Assembly (NCBI GenBank): GCA_026710045.1
Contig: JAPORU010000176.1
Span: 16,832-80,831 of the forward strand
Length of the DNA: 64,000 bases
Direction: 5' to 3'
Source: Aestuariivita sp.
GTDB taxonomy: Bacteria; Pseudomonadota; Alphaproteobacteria; Rhodobacterales; Rhodobacteraceae
Shown: positions 49,103 through 58,224 of the stretch, one piece after another
How the letters are laid out: each line of letters begins with the position of its first letter
Position numbering within the stretch: the stretch's first letter is position 1
Translations under genes and position numbers: made by a program
Notes under the pieces: model-generated
Database searches by the model: none
Seen by the model: the letters and a program-made list of their open reading frames with translations, nothing else
What the model was told of the DNA's origin: nothing

Positions 49103-50458
49103 TTAAGAAACCGCGCCGATTGCATCGACAATTTTTTTTGTAACTCTTTCCAGTGTCTGCAAATCTTCACTCTCGACCATCACACGAATCAATGGCTCGG
49201 TACCCGATTTTCGTACAATGAGACGACCTTTTCCAGCGAGCGTATTTTCGCCCTCCTCAATTGCCGCCTTCACGGACGTGCTTGCAAGAGGATTCTTGTC
49301 CTTTGAAAAGCAAACATTCTTGAGAACCTGTGGCCATGGTGTAAACTGTTGGCCCAACTGGCTGGCTGGTAGCTCTGATCTTACCATTTCCGCAAGAAAA
49401 TGCAGCCCGGCCATCAAACCATCACCTGTTGTCGCAAAATCGGTCATTACAATGTGACCCGACGGCTCACCTCCCAAATTGAATCCGTTCTCGCGCATTC
49501 GTGCAACAACGTACCGGTCGCCGACCGACGTTCTTTCCAATCGTATGCCTAAGGACTGCAAATGCAGCTCAAGTCCGATATTTGACATAACCGTACCGAC
49601 AATTGTCGATTTCGCCAAACGATTATCAGACGCCCATCGCGCAGCGAGCAAAGCCAGCAACTGGTCACCATCCGATATTGCACCAAACTCATCGACCAAA
49701 ATTACTCGATCCGCATCACCATCAAGACAAATTCCAACATGTGCACCATGCGCGATCACAGACTCGGCAGCCACTCGCACATCCGTTGAACCGCAACCTT
49801 GATTAATATTTACGCCATCAGGGGCAATTCCAACAGGAACAACATCCGCTCCCAATTCCCAGAGGATTTCCGGTGCCGCACGATGCGCAGCTCCATTGGC
49901 ACAATCAATTACAACCTTCAGGCCATCGAGCCTCAAGTCACGTGGCAAAGAAGACTTTATTCGTTCACCATATCGAAAACGTGCATCATCAATCCGTTTC
50001 GCTCGACCAATGCTCTGAGGTTTTGCGGGCTCGACACCGCTGTCAATCAGCATCTCGATAGCCGCTTCGACCTCATCGGATAATTTAAGGCCATCGGGAC
50101 CAAAAAATTTAATTCCATTATCCTCCGCAGGATTATGCGATGCGGAAATCATAATCCCAAGATCAGCACGCATCGAACGTGTCATGAGCCCGACTGCCGG
50201 CGTCGGCACGGGGCCCAGCAGGAGAACATTCATCCCGGTAGAAGTCAAACCGGCGGTAAGCGCGCTTTCGAGCATATATCCGGACAGGCGGGTGTCTTTT
50301 CCAATGACAACTCTATGCACATCGCCCGACTCACGACCAAAATAGTGACCAACCGCCGCTCCTATTTTGACCACCATTTCAACAGTCATCGGAAAATAAC
50401 TGACGGTACCACGCACACCATCAGTGCCAAACAACCTTCGGCTACCGTCATTAGTCAT
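49103..50458 (-). CDS. glmM: Phosphoglucosamine mutase GlmM
   Basis: Converts glucosamine-6-P to glucosamine-1-P for peptidoglycan and LPS precursors. 451 residues; start RLFGTDGVRG, phosphoserine loop MISASHNPAEDNGIKFFG, metal loop CLDGDADRVILVD, sugar loop GEPSGHIV and phosphate-binding RKSGTEPLIRVMVE. Last gene of folB-folP-glmM; its ATG touches the folP stop. Confidence 0.97.
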   Translation of the reverse strand: MTNDGSRRLFGTDGVRGTVSYFPMTVEMVVKIGAAVGHYFGRESGDVHRVVIGKDTRLSGYMLESALTAGLTSTGMNVLLLGPVPTPAVGLMTRSMRADLGIMISASHNPAEDNGIKFFGPDGLKLSDEVEAAIEMLIDSGVEPAKPQSIGRAKRIDDARFRYGERIKSSLPRDLRLDGLKVVIDCANGAAHRAAPEILWELGADVVPVGIAPDGVNINQGCGSTDVRVAAESVIAHGAHVGICLDGDADRVILVDEFGAISDGDQLLALLAARWASDNRLAKSTIVGTVMSNIGLELHLQSLGIRLERTSVGDRYVVARMRENGFNLGGEPSGHIVMTDFATTGDGLMAGLHFLAEMVRSELPASQLGQQFTPWPQVLKNVCFSKDKNPLASTSVKAAIEEGENTLAGKGRLIVRKSGTEPLIRVMVESEDLQTLERVTKKIVDAIGAVS

Positions 50459-51456
50459 TAGTTATGCACAGCACTCCATAAGCGAACAGCTTGAGATGTC
50501 GCCTCTACATCATGAACCCTGAGAATCTGAACACCCTGTGCCATGGCTGCAAGTCCTACCGCTATGGATCCCGGTCCTCGATCAGTGGCTTTCAGCGCGC
50601 GTCCTATCTTGCCGATAAAACCTTTACGCGAAACACCCACCATTACAGGACATCCGAGCCCGTGCAAAGTCGCAATATTTTTTAATAAAGCTAAGTTATG
50701 ATCGAGCGTCTTGCCAAAACCTATTCCAGGATCAACAATTACCTGATCACGCGAGACACCCTGCGTCTCAAGTTCCCGAATACGCGCATCAAGAAAAGCA
50801 TACACGCTTAGAACAACGTTATCATATTGTGCTCTTTCTTGCATAAGAGACGGTTCGGCCGGAGAATGCATCACGCAAACAGGTATTTTGCGTTCAACAC
50901 ACAGAGACGCGAGATTCGCATCGTACGTCAACCCCGATACATCATTAACCAACGCAGCACCACAGTCGATTGCAAGCCGAGCAACCTCTGCCTTTCGCGT
51001 ATCAATGGACAAAGGTGTGTCTAAGCGTTGTGCCAATTCGCACACTACGGATCGGACGCGCCGAATTTCCTCTTCGACTGAAACCGAATGTGCTCCCGGT
51101 CGTGTTGATTCTCCACCAATGTCAATAATATCCACCCCGGCTTTCACCATGATACAGGCAGCGTTCACGGCAGCGTTCACAGACCTGAATTTGCCCCCAT
51201 CGGAAAAACTATCAGGAGTGAGATTCAAAATCCCCATCACGTGAGGTTTATCGAACGTCAATCCAGAACGCGGCAAAGGTCGACGTACCAGCCGCTGCAA
51301 TACATCGTCTGGAATCTGACGTGCCTCAATGAGCCGGGATTCATGATCATCTCCCAATTCTTCGGCATGTGTGAACCATAAAGGACCTCCAACAAGGAAC
51401 AGAGCTCCTTCCGGTCGCGAGACCCCCGACTGCAAAAGTGGACGGTATACCTTCAC
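50458..51456 (-). CDS. folP: Dihydropteroate synthase FolP
   Basis: Joins p-aminobenzoate to the pterin pyrophosphate in folate synthesis. 332 residues with an N-terminal extension of about 70 residues before the core motif VMGILNLTPDSFSDGG, then GGESTRPGA, DTRKAEVARLA and the late VSRKGFIG. The extension is usual in this bacterial group. Overlaps folB by four bases. Confidence 0.95.
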   Translation of the reverse strand: MKVYRPLLQSGVSRPEGALFLVGGPLWFTHAEELGDDHESRLIEARQIPDDVLQRLVRRPLPRSGLTFDKPHVMGILNLTPDSFSDGGKFRSVNAAVNAACIMVKAGVDIIDIGGESTRPGAHSVSVEEEIRRVRSVVCELAQRLDTPLSIDTRKAEVARLAIDCGAALVNDVSGLTYDANLASLCVERKIPVCVMHSPAEPSLMQERAQYDNVVLSVYAFLDARIRELETQGVSRDQVIVDPGIGFGKTLDHNLALLKNIATLHGLGCPVMVGVSRKGFIGKIGRALKATDRGPGSIAVGLAAMAQGVQILRVHDVEATSQAVRLWSAVHN

Positions 51457-52385
51457 AATACCGCTTGATCGATAGATATCGAGCGAAGCGGAACCGCCGC
51501 ATCGAATGCAGGATCAACACCAAAAATAATCATTTCATACGCGTCAAATTTCTTTGCCAACCAAGCCGCTAATCCAAGAGGATCGTTTGGACCCGGAGAT
51601 GGGTCCTTTACAGAGTCGAGAACAATCTTCGATGGTGCCCAAACACTCATTTTTTGGTTTTCCGCGGCCCATTCCAATTCACTCCACGTCGAAACAACAA
51701 CACAGCGCGAATCACGAGCCGCCAGCATCCATGCATTCTGTTCAATCGCAAGCAAATCAATTCGACGCTGAGTGGTCACATGGTTCGTGGTCGGCCTCAA
51801 GCCGTCCGGCACACCAACACAAAGAACAGCCGGAATAACATCCTGTTCAAGTTGGTCGAGCCAACCTGACAAAAAAGGCGAGGAAAGTGCCGAGTTCGAA
51901 AAAAAGATCAACCGAGGTCGAAGGGATACCTCTCTGTGTTCTCCATCAACACGTTGGTGTCGTGACCGTACAAGTTCAATTCCAAGCGCTCCATCTACGA
52001 GATCCAATTTATCGATACGAATAAAAACTCTGATGACACGTGTTTCCTTCAAAAGCCGATCACAAATTCGCTCGGCGAGCGTCTCCAGGAGATTTACCCG
52101 TTCTCCGGTTAACTCACATCCAATCGCACTCAATATTTTGTCATAAGATAAGACTTGATCGACATCATCATCAATCCTTGTCCGGCAAGAACGGATCTCG
52201 ACTACCACACTAAACCTTACACGCTGAGTGACGCCTCGTTCGTGTTGATACGCTCCAATCTCAATCTCTCGAACATAGTCTCGAAGAAAAATCCGATCCA
52301 AATGTTCCGACCCTTCTAACGAATAAGATCGCTCCAAGAAATCAACAAATGCGAACGATGACTCGGAATTAATGACGAACCTCAA
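51453..52385 (-). CDS. folB: Dihydroneopterin aldolase FolB with long C-terminal extension
   Basis: 310 residues. The N-terminal part (about 30-145) is FolB: DRIFLRDYVREIEIGAYQHE, then the Glu-containing NLLETLAERICD and VRVFIRIDKLD. Residues about 145-310 are an added domain I do not recognise (for example RPRLIFFSNSALSSP and DAYEMIIFGVDPAFDAAV). The same two-part layout is usual in Rhodobacterales from family knowledge. First gene of folB-folP-glmM, coupled to folP by a four-base overlap. Confidence 0.87.
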   Translation of the reverse strand: MRFVINSESSFAFVDFLERSYSLEGSEHLDRIFLRDYVREIEIGAYQHERGVTQRVRFSVVVEIRSCRTRIDDDVDQVLSYDKILSAIGCELTGERVNLLETLAERICDRLLKETRVIRVFIRIDKLDLVDGALGIELVRSRHQRVDGEHREVSLRPRLIFFSNSALSSPFLSGWLDQLEQDVIPAVLCVGVPDGLRPTTNHVTTQRRIDLLAIEQNAWMLAARDSRCVVVSTWSELEWAAENQKMSVWAPSKIVLDSVKDPSPGPNDPLGLAAWLAKKFDAYEMIIFGVDPAFDAAVPLRSISIDQAVL

Positions 52386-53102
52386 ATACTTACGACAAAC
52401 ACATTAAAGAGCGAATCTAAGGTCTACTCAGTTGCTTCCGATCCGACATAAATCGCACTGAATTGAGCGGTCTTTGCTGCAAAACAGATTGATCAAGAGT
52501 TTCAAAGGGACAGCATATCAACCGCTCGGCGCAATCTTCTATCGTTTTCATAGCCCATACGAACACTGTATCATAAATCCTTTCCGCCGACATTTTTGTA
52601 ACATTCCGTACGCGTCCAAATTGCTCTGCATTGCTCCTATGCAACATCATTTTCAGGCAAAAGAATGTGGTGTACCCAGCTTATCACTCGCGAGACAACT
52701 AACACGAGGCACGTCAGTTCCTAAATTATAGTCGGTAACCAAAAAACCGTACTCTTCACTCAATTGACCGCACATGTTGTTCCACAATGTTATCCTATCC
52801 CCTCCACGTCGAAACGCTTCAATATGAGCAATAAGAGTCATCCTCCGCACCAGGATCATAAAACCAGGAATCTCTCAAGACCCAGCACTCAATTCAGATC
52901 TATAGAAGATCATATGATCGCAACGAATACACACCGCATATTCAAATGTTCATAATATGTCTCAACTTCATCACAAGTGATAGAGAGAACGAGAGCCGGA
53001 ATGGTCGCTGAAATCATGGGAAAACTGGGCAGAGGTTACAGAACGAAATACATAACCAATGCTGATCGCTACGCCATTTTGATGTTCGAAAGAACAATTA
53101 TC
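52386..53102. other. 0.7 kb gap between folB and the SleB-like gene
   Basis: Minus-strand frames at 52653-52859 (AHIEAFRRGGDRITLWNNM and on) and 52417-52650 (MSAERIYDTVFVWAMKTIED and on) are open in series and mildly protein-like, but no family is recognised and a stop separates them. They may be a decayed gene. The folB promoter must lie here. Confidence 0.3.
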
Positions 53103-53720
53103 TCAACGGTTCGAAGCCGTACGGAAGTTATGGCGGTAAAAAATATGCGACCCTATTGTCACGGTTCGCGTATAGATACGTGACCAATCTGGATTAACCT
53201 TCGAAGCATGATAATGTGTCGCTCCTATCGTGATGTCATGTTTCTGCCCATCAAGAATTGCGCGGGCAACTTTCCCTACTCGACCAAATGCTCTCACATC
53301 ATCAATAACGTTGTCATAGCCATCGCAATTATAGGTAAACTGACACTGGTATATTTTCCCCTTGCCTTGATTGATCACTCCACAAATTGTGTCAGGAAAA
53401 CGACGACTTTCCACCCGATTCAAAATAACTTCGGCGACAGCAAACTGTCCCTTTACAGTCTCCCCACGCGCTTCAAAATAAACAGCCTCTGTTAAACATT
53501 CCCAATCCGCGTCACCACTCCCCGCAGGCTGAGAATCAATCCAACCGTTCGAAAATATGTTTATCGAAGCCTGCTCATAGAACTCGAAGTTCGATTCCGA
53601 GTAGGCAGCGTCACCACGAGTTTCAAGCGTCGAACGCGCACTGTCCAACGAATCGTGAGCATAAGCTTGATTACACAGCGCCAAACACAGAAAAATAACA
53701 ATTTTCAATCTGCTAGACAT
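53103..53720 (-). CDS. Exported SleB-type cell wall hydrolase
   Basis: 205 residues with a signal peptide (KIVIFLCLALCNQAYA). The catalytic domain of the SleB/CwlJ family starts at ECLTEAVYFEARGE, whose Glu is the likely catalytic residue, and continues with VAEVILNRVESRRFPDTICG, CQFTYNCDG and GATHYHASKVNPDWSR. Cleaves or remodels peptidoglycan in the periplasm. In non-sporulating alphaproteobacteria these are general cell-wall enzymes. Complete; stands alone. Confidence 0.92.
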   Translation of the reverse strand: MSSRLKIVIFLCLALCNQAYAHDSLDSARSTLETRGDAAYSESNFEFYEQASINIFSNGWIDSQPAGSGDADWECLTEAVYFEARGETVKGQFAVAEVILNRVESRRFPDTICGVINQGKGKIYQCQFTYNCDGYDNVIDDVRAFGRVGKVARAILDGQKHDITIGATHYHASKVNPDWSRIYTRTVTIGSHIFYRHNFRTASNR

Positions 53721-53947
53721 TTAAACTCCAAAGAAGCACATATAATCAGTGCGACAAAATAGTTGTTGAAAAAGAAATTTAAATGCCTCGGTGCAGTTAC
53801 TCAGTACTATTCGATAAAAGCTGAACAATTATGTTGAAATATTGCCACAGTTCACCAAGACCTATCCAAGACTTATCCTCGAACACATTAAAGAACCGAT
53901 AATCTCACATGCCGCAACTTTATCGGGCACATACATCAAAACAGCCC

Positions 53948-55204
53948 CTACTTTAAGGAAACACAAAGCTCTGTCACTTCCCGAAACCGAACTCTGGGAG
54001 CAATTGTCGCAGGAGAAATAAGTTGCAAACCGGGAAATCTGGAAAAAATCTTTTGAAATGTAATCTCCGCCTCAAGTCGAGCTAAGGCATTACCTGCGCA
54101 AATATGAATACCAAGCCCAAAACTAAGATGTCGATTCGGACGTCGAGAAATATCGAAACGACTTGGATTCAAAAACTGTTTTGGGTCTCGATTCGCTGAG
54201 GCCACAATTAAATGAACAATCATCCCCGCGGGTATATTCGTCCTTCCGATCTTGGTATCACACGTCGACAACCGGTTGTTAATCTGTATGGGCGCGTGAT
54301 ACCGCAACACTTCTTCAACCATCGATTCAATTAAACTCGGCTCTTCGTTGAGGCGTTTGATCTCTGTTGGATGCCGCAACATCTCATGGATACCATGCGA
54401 AATCATATTCGTAGACGTCTCGTGACCCGCGTTGAGCATGAATATACATTGATGTAACAACTCACTCTCTGTGAGCTTTTGTCCATCCATTTCTGCGTCA
54501 ACCAAGATGGTCAGAATTTCGGTCGCAGCCACCGTTTCGGGATGTGCACGTCTCCAACGAATCAAATCGCGTAAATACTGTTTGAAGTCGATAACCGCTT
54601 GATTGCCAGTTTCCAATTGAACGTCATCAATACGAGGTTCCAATGCTGTCAGAATTGCCACTGCCCATTCACGAATCAAAAGACGGTCCTGGCTTGGAAC
54701 CCCAAGCAAATCGCAGACCACTTCAATCGGCAACTTAAACGACAAGTCTTCAACAATCTCCATTGCACCCGCATCTTGTAGTTGATCAAGATACCCATCA
54801 ACCAAATAAGCAATCCGTAACTTAAATGCTTGGAGCGCCTTACGGGTGAACGCAGCTTGAAACAATTTCCGGACACGCGTGTGAGACGGAGGATCGATGA
54901 ACACGATCGAGGATGTATGATGTTCGTAAAGAGGAGTCGATGATCCGAACTTGTATCCAAACGCAACCCTCTTATCCGACGACCAAACCACCGGATCACG
55001 ATAAACCGCAACACAGTCATCATAACGCGAAAGGATAATGGTGCCGTCCGAATTCGCATGAAACGGTGAGTATTCGCGCAACAATGCAAAATATTCATAG
55101 GAATTTTCGAAATAGTCTTCGGGGAGTTTCAACAAGTCAAAACTGAAAGAATCATCGTCCAATCTCATTGCGAATCCCTCGCCAAACCTTTCGGAATCGA
55201 TCAA
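53948..55204 (-). CDS. Cytochrome P450 (418 residues, bacterial soluble class)
   Basis: Soluble class I P450. I-helix LNAGHETSTNMISHG, ExxR in EEVLRYHAPIQI, heme loop SFGLGIHICAGNALARLEAE. The N-terminal SYEYFALLREYSPFH is typical of CYP107/CYP101-like proteins. Substrate unknown and no redox partner nearby. Second P450 of the window and of another class than the one at 44530. Confidence 0.93.
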   Translation of the reverse strand: MIDSERFGEGFAMRLDDDSFSFDLLKLPEDYFENSYEYFALLREYSPFHANSDGTIILSRYDDCVAVYRDPVVWSSDKRVAFGYKFGSSTPLYEHHTSSIVFIDPPSHTRVRKLFQAAFTRKALQAFKLRIAYLVDGYLDQLQDAGAMEIVEDLSFKLPIEVVCDLLGVPSQDRLLIREWAVAILTALEPRIDDVQLETGNQAVIDFKQYLRDLIRWRRAHPETVAATEILTILVDAEMDGQKLTESELLHQCIFMLNAGHETSTNMISHGIHEMLRHPTEIKRLNEEPSLIESMVEEVLRYHAPIQINNRLSTCDTKIGRTNIPAGMIVHLIVASANRDPKQFLNPSRFDISRRPNRHLSFGLGIHICAGNALARLEAEITFQKIFSRFPGLQLISPATIAPRVRFREVTELCVSLK

Positions 55205-55591
55205 TTATCAGTTTCGATACAAACACCGGGTAAGCGTGCCACCTACTCTGAACAAAGACGTACGAAAATCCGACTTTTGCACGCAAGACAAAGAGATCGA
55301 ACCCAATCCATACACTATTCTAAAATTACACAACGTCGAGGCATTCGCTGTACTGGCTTGCTAAATTCAGCCTCAATACATTCATCTATAGAACCTGTTC
55401 TTCACCATATATCGGCTTATCGGTTAGCCAAAAAGAAGGGGGATTACTAAGATAATTTGACATGACACATTATGTTGTGCTTAGATCGTAATATTTAATC
55501 AGCATATTGTATGCGGTCAAGTTATCTTAGTAATCCTCAAAAGAAGATAAGATTGTTGATGGACAAAGATGTCGAAATTTACCGTGGAAGA
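55205..55591. other. Gap between P450 and the PPDK-like gene
   Basis: About 390 bp holding the 21-bp inverted repeat listed separately. It must also carry the promoter of the P450 gene. No coding frame is seen. Confidence 0.4.
55441..55536. repeat. 96-bp element with 21-bp terminal inverted repeats
   Basis: The left arm begins GGATTACTAAGATAA and ends TTTGAC (55441-55461); its reverse complement recurs at 55516-55536 with one mismatch. The 54 bp between are A+T-rich. AAAAGAAG occurs just outside both ends, not exactly adjacent, which might be a worn target-site duplication. The layout fits a small MITE; a large regulatory hairpin is the other option. No transposase is present. Confidence 0.65.
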
Positions 55592-58132
55592 CTATCCGAG
55601 TTGTTCGCGCTCCTGCGAAATTGCCAATTGAGCGGCCGATAGACGCGCCAATGGAACACGAAACGGAGAGCAAGATACATAGTCGAAGCCCCCGTCACGA
55701 CAAAAGGCAATGGATTCAGGATCACCACCATGTTCACCACATATTGACAAAGTAATATCAGGATGCGCTGACCGACCTCGCTGCGCTCCAAGATTCAGCA
55801 ATTCCCCAACCCCATCTCTATCCAACATCCGAAAAGGATCTTCAGAAAAGACTCCCTGCTGCACATAATCAGACATAAAGCGACCGGCATCGTCACGACT
55901 CAGGCCGTAAGTCATTTGAGTTAAGTCATTGGTACCAAAGCTCAAGAATTCAACCAGGCATGCGATCTCCCCCGCACGAAGTGCGGCACGGGGCGTCTCA
56001 ACCATAACCCCCAAACGATATTGAAAGTTCTGTTCCTGTTCGCGTTGCACGGCGTCATAAACAGCATCCACCCTCTCCTTGATCAATTCCACTTCACGCT
56101 GCGCAGACACCAAAGGCAGCATTATCTCCGGAATTACAAAATCACCATTGTGACCAACTTCAAGAGCTGCCTCGAAAATGGCACGTGCCTGCATCTCGTA
56201 AATCTCGGGTATAGTGACCCCTAATCTTACTCCACGAAGCCCCAACATTGGATTATATTCCGTCAATTCACTGACACGCTGAATCACATCATCTATCGGA
56301 ATCTCAAGTGCTTGAGCGAGTTCACGTTGTTCCGAAAAGGAACTGGGCAAAAATTCATGTAAAGGCGGATCAAACAGACGAATGCATACCGGACTCCCTT
56401 GCATGATTTGAAAAAGTTGAACAAAATCATCACGCTGCATTGGTAACAAACGTGCAAGAACCTCGGCACGTCCATTTGATGTGTCCGCAAAAATCATTTC
56501 ACGCATGACAGTCAAGCGACCTGGATCAAAAAACATATATTCGGTTCGACACAATCCAATCCCTTGCGCATTGAATTTACGTGCAGTCTTTGCGTCATCA
56601 GGAGTATCTGCGTTAGCTCTAATGCCGATATCGCGAAATGAATCTGCCCACGTCATCAGTATTGTGAAGGCATCGTCAGCCGAAGCTTCAAGCATCTTGG
56701 ATTCACCGGCCAAGACTTGCCCTGAAGCGCCATCAATCGTAATGACATCCCCCGCTCGAAACTCACGTCCATCTTTCGTTATAATCTTCTCTTCAGATAT
56801 GCAGAACTCCAAAGATGACGCCCCGACAATGCATGGTAAACCGAGGCCGCGAGCAATTACAGCCGCGTGACTGGTTAAGCCTCCACGCTCGGTCAATACG
56901 GCAGCAGCCGAGTGCATTCCTCGAATGTCGTCTGGCGATGTCTCTCGACGAACAAGAATGCACGCTTCCTCTCTGGCCGCACTCATCTGTGCCTGAGCGG
57001 ACGTAAAAACAATACGCCCTACTGCCGCGCCAGGACTAGCGCCGATACCTTGGCATATAATATCTCGAACAGCACTTGGAGCGACTTGACGATGCATCAA
57101 TTCATTTAACGAAGCAGGCTCAACTCGCATCACCGCTTCTTTCTCGGTGATGATTCCGTCTTCAACAAGACGGACTGCAATCTGCACGGATGCCCGTCCC
57201 GAACGAGGCGCTCGTGTTCCATCAATAATGTATGGTTCGCCGTCTTTAAGCTTAAACTGAAGTTGTATTTCCTCACCCAATTCCTTTCGAACCACAGCCG
57301 CGTATGACATTAACTGTGAGAAAGACTCTGAGGATATTTCGTCAACCAGTAACCGTTCCCGATCCTCTGATACCGTTAAACTCCTTACCCCAAGCCCCCG
57401 ATTGGCCTCTCCCTCATACTCACTGGCATATTGTACTGCGACCTGACGTTGTCCGGTATCACTGTCGACCAACTGAATCGTTCCCGAACCCGACATCATC
57501 GATTCAGCGCCGACAATCATCTCTTGAATAAGTAATCCCAAATGTGCGTCTTCAGGCGCTCCTTTAGCCTCTCGAAGTATACGCGCCGATGTTCCGTTCC
57601 AAGCGCGCGCCATCGAACGCACAATTGTGACAAGTTGTTCGGATGGATCAAGTGGAAACGGCTTGGTAGTTTCGTCTTCAAAAATTTTGAGAGCCTCACT
57701 CACTCCATCGGTCGCCTCAAGTAATCCCATAAAATCGAAATCAACTCCTTCAACTGCAGATGCTAAGGACTGAATAGATCGTAAGAACAACCGAGAGGCA
57801 ACTTTAACCCCGCACTCTCGCTTCAATCGATCATATTTTGCCTCAGTCATGCCGACGCCCAATATCGCGTTTGGCCCTCCCCAAGCGGCATTTTCAGGAG
57901 ACGGCCGCACGCAAAACAAGACCTTATCATCAAAGCACTGGATGATACTCGCGACACAAAATTCAGGATCCGTTGCAATTTTCTCAACAGTTGAAAATGA
58001 TAATGAAAGGGTCTTTGGAACGGGACATTCAAATCGAACCAACTTTTGGAGCAACTCGGCCCGCCAGCCATGCGTTGACGTCTTTACCCGTGCATCAGCG
58101 GAAAACAATAAATCTTGAGAATATTCTTGCAA
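55592..58132 (-). CDS. PPDK-like PEP-utilising enzyme, divergent N-terminus
   Basis: 846 residues. The C-terminal two-thirds are clearly PPDK/PEP-synthase type: swivelling phosphohistidine in TERGGLTSHAAVIARGLGL, GIGLCRTEYMFF, FGTNDLTQMTYGLSRDD and the catalytic Cys in LSICGEHGG. The ATP-grasp part is altered: the Gly-rich nucleotide start is missing (THGWRAELLQKLVRFECPVP instead) and the usual QTR(N)GKRT site reads DGTRAPRSGRA. So activity as pyruvate phosphate dikinase is uncertain. It follows glyS at 92 bp on the same strand, an arrangement I know from Rhodobacterales. Confidence 0.85.
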   Translation of the reverse strand: MQEYSQDLLFSADARVKTSTHGWRAELLQKLVRFECPVPKTLSLSFSTVEKIATDPEFCVASIIQCFDDKVLFCVRPSPENAAWGGPNAILGVGMTEAKYDRLKRECGVKVASRLFLRSIQSLASAVEGVDFDFMGLLEATDGVSEALKIFEDETTKPFPLDPSEQLVTIVRSMARAWNGTSARILREAKGAPEDAHLGLLIQEMIVGAESMMSGSGTIQLVDSDTGQRQVAVQYASEYEGEANRGLGVRSLTVSEDRERLLVDEISSESFSQLMSYAAVVRKELGEEIQLQFKLKDGEPYIIDGTRAPRSGRASVQIAVRLVEDGIITEKEAVMRVEPASLNELMHRQVAPSAVRDIICQGIGASPGAAVGRIVFTSAQAQMSAAREEACILVRRETSPDDIRGMHSAAAVLTERGGLTSHAAVIARGLGLPCIVGASSLEFCISEEKIITKDGREFRAGDVITIDGASGQVLAGESKMLEASADDAFTILMTWADSFRDIGIRANADTPDDAKTARKFNAQGIGLCRTEYMFFDPGRLTVMREMIFADTSNGRAEVLARLLPMQRDDFVQLFQIMQGSPVCIRLFDPPLHEFLPSSFSEQRELAQALEIPIDDVIQRVSELTEYNPMLGLRGVRLGVTIPEIYEMQARAIFEAALEVGHNGDFVIPEIMLPLVSAQREVELIKERVDAVYDAVQREQEQNFQYRLGVMVETPRAALRAGEIACLVEFLSFGTNDLTQMTYGLSRDDAGRFMSDYVQQGVFSEDPFRMLDRDGVGELLNLGAQRGRSAHPDITLSICGEHGGDPESIAFCRDGGFDYVSCSPFRVPLARLSAAQLAISQEREQLG

Positions 58133-58224
58133 ATCAGATTCTCTGCTCTTCGAAACACATGTATCAGGGAAGAAGACTAGAGATTGGGCGGAACAGCCGT
58201 CTCCATCCTAAGCAAATCACCACT

